The notes beneath the pieces were generated by a model that searched no databases, had not been told where the DNA came from, and saw nothing but the letters and a program-made list of their open reading frames with translations. DNA of 5,737 bases from Gp6-AA40 sp035263125. GTDB taxonomy: Bacteria; Acidobacteriota; Vicinamibacteria; Vicinamibacterales; UBA2999. The stretch spans positions 1 through 5,737 of the forward strand of contig DATFRP010000144.1 in assembly GCA_035263125.1 (NCBI GenBank). Reading direction: 5' to 3'. Position 1 is the stretch's first letter; every line of letters starts with the position of its first letter. Shown here one piece after another: positions 4,563 through 5,737 of the stretch. Both the position numbers and the translations under genes were made by a program.

Positions 4563-5737
4563 ATGAGACGGTCGTTGAACGTTGTCGGTGGAGGTGTCGC
4601 GAGGGCGGTTCTCGCGATCGGGTTCTTGTGCTGGAGTGTCGCGGCTTCCGCGCAGGATCCGCAAGCGGCGTCGAAGATGCCGCAGATGAACCACGACGAT
4701 CATCGCGGCGCGCTGCAGGGCACGGTGCGCGACGGTGCGGGGGCAGGCGTCGCGAATGCGACCGTCGAGGCGGTGAGCCAGGACAACGGCGCGATGTTCA
4801 GTGCGACGACCGACGCGCAGGGCAACTACGCGTTCGGCGCGCTGCCGGTCGCGAAATACCAGATCTCGATCGCGAAGAGCGGGGTGACGGTCTACAGGAA
4901 GCGTGACGTCGACGTGGCGATGGACGCGAAGGCGCAGCTCGACATCACGCTCGACGCCGCGGCCGCGGCGTCGGCAGCGGACTTCGAGCGGCAGGATCTA
5001 CTCGAGAAGATTGCCACGCTCGAAAAGCGCGTCGCCGATCTGGAATCGAGCACCGTCCTCTCGGAGCCGGAAACGAGAGTCCGACGCGTCGAGGTGTTCG
5101 TCGACGAGAACGGCAACGAGCACGACGACCAGGTGCCCGGCTCGAAGCCGGCGGTTACCTACCGGCGTGAGCGCACGTACCGACGTCAGACGATCAGCGA
5201 GAAGATTGATGCCGCGCTCGAAGACGCCGCCAAGCGCAGGGTGACCGTCGGCGTCGACGCGGCGATGGCGACGCAGTTCGCCGCGCGCAGACAGGGTGAC
5301 CAGGATCCCAATAGCGCTGCGTACGCGCTGGCTTCCGCGGATTTGTTCTTCACCGCCGGCATCGCCCAGAACACGCTCTTCTTCGCCGACATCGTCGGCC
5401 TGAGCGGGGCGCCGCCGGACAGCCAGATCCCGACCCTGACCCTGGTCAACGGATACACCGCACGCCTGGTCGAGCAGAACTCGTTGAACCTGCGCGAGGC
5501 GTGGCTGCGCACCGAGGTCTTCAAGAATCGCCTGGGTATCGTCGCTGGCCGGCTCGACCTGACCAACTATTTCGACGCCAACGCGTTCGCCAACGACGAG
5601 AGCACGCAGTTCCTCAGCGACGCGCTGGTCAACAACCAGATGCTTGGTCTCGCGGTCAACGGCGTCGGTGCGGCGCTCGATCTCGACGCCAAGAACGGAT
5701 TCAAACTGAAGTTCGGGTTCCAGCAGAGCAGCCCGGA
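4563..5737 (+). CDS. OprB-family porin with N-terminal carboxypeptidase-regulatory-like domain and coiled coil (3' end outside window)
   Basis: 391 complete codons are visible with no stop, so the C-terminus is missing. Residues 1-30 are a signal peptide ending ASA|Q. Then comes a short Met/His segment, MPQMNHDDH (39-47), and a carboxypeptidase-regulatory-like Ig-fold at about 50-131 (GTVRDGAGAGVANATVEAV, TTDAQGNYAFGALPVAKYQI). An Ala-rich hinge leads into a coiled coil with clean heptads (L146, I150, L153, V157, L160). A charged, Arg-rich linker (about 170-225) precedes the barrel. The barrel carries OprB-type signatures: LNLREAWLRTEVF (308-320), then AGRLDLTNYFDANAFANDES (328-347) and TQFLSDALVNN (348-358). 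OprB porins form outer-membrane diffusion channels, first known for carbohydrates, but many relatives have unknown substrates. The usual OprB has no Ig-like domain before the barrel. The context suggests a metal-linked or envelope-stress role, but that is inference. The start is supported by AAGGAAGG and the signal peptide. Confidence 0.85.
   Translation, partial: MRRSLNVVGGGVARAVLAIGFLCWSVAASAQDPQAASKMPQMNHDDHRGALQGTVRDGAGAGVANATVEAVSQDNGAMFSATTDAQGNYAFGALPVAKYQISIAKSGVTVYRKRDVDVAMDAKAQLDITLDAAAAASAADFERQDLLEKIATLEKRVADLESSTVLSEPETRVRRVEVFVDENGNEHDDQVPGSKPAVTYRRERTYRRQTISEKIDAALEDAAKRRVTVGVDAAMATQFAARRQGDQDPNSAAYALASADLFFTAGIAQNTLFFADIVGLSGAPPDSQIPTLTLVNGYTARLVEQNSLNLREAWLRTEVFKNRLGIVAGRLDLTNYFDANAFANDESTQFLSDALVNNQMLGLAVNGVGAALDLDAKNGFKLKFGFQQSSP

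Noticed and set aside
4520..4906. 128-aa plus-strand frame overlapping the porin start
   Set aside because: It is a +1/+2 shadow of the porin gene. The porin frame has the ribosome site, the signal peptide and OprB signatures.

Overview
The window is GC-rich, densely coding DNA. It probably comes from an Acidobacteriota-like bacterium, perhaps of the Vicinamibacteria type. This rests on protein style: outer-membrane receptors carrying an N-terminal carboxypeptidase-regulatory-like domain, and a periplasmic CxxCH/MPPW cytochrome of the kind common in that phylum. The assignment is inference, since no rRNA or taxonomic marker is present. No tRNA, rRNA, CRISPR array or intact mobile element was seen.

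Layout from left to right: (1) bases 2-214, the last 70 codons of a P1B-type metal ATPase, most like the CopB subgroup. (2) A 250-bp gap (215-464) holding a candidate response-regulator operator and promoter, plus a possible decayed transposase fragment. (3) 465-2681 (+), a complete 738-aa TonB-dependent receptor-like protein with a His-rich plug loop. (4) Four bases further on, convergent, 2686-3759 (-), a secreted protein with an N-terminal heavy-metal-binding domain (CPM...CxxCGM) and two copies of a His-rich beta-sandwich module. (5) Divergent from it, with only 16 bp between the preferred start codons, 3776-4453 (+), a small secreted c-type cytochrome-like protein. (6) A 109-bp gap (4454-4562) with a 16-bp perfect palindrome overlapping an 11-bp-period direct repeat. 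(7) 4563-5737 (+), an OprB-type porin that runs off the right edge. It has an unusual N-terminus: a short Met/His segment, a carboxypeptidase-regulatory-like domain and a coiled coil.

Taken together, the window reads as a cell-envelope metal-handling locus, most likely copper: an inner-membrane export ATPase, a soluble periplasmic metal-binding protein, a periplasmic haem protein and two outer-membrane barrels. The two barrel genes have similarly built upstream regions: a direct repeat of the CTTAAG/CTTCAG-N5 type, about 21-22 bp before a -10-like hexamer. This suggests common control by an OmpR-family response regulator encoded outside the window. Copper specificity, co-regulation and function as one system are inferred, not shown.
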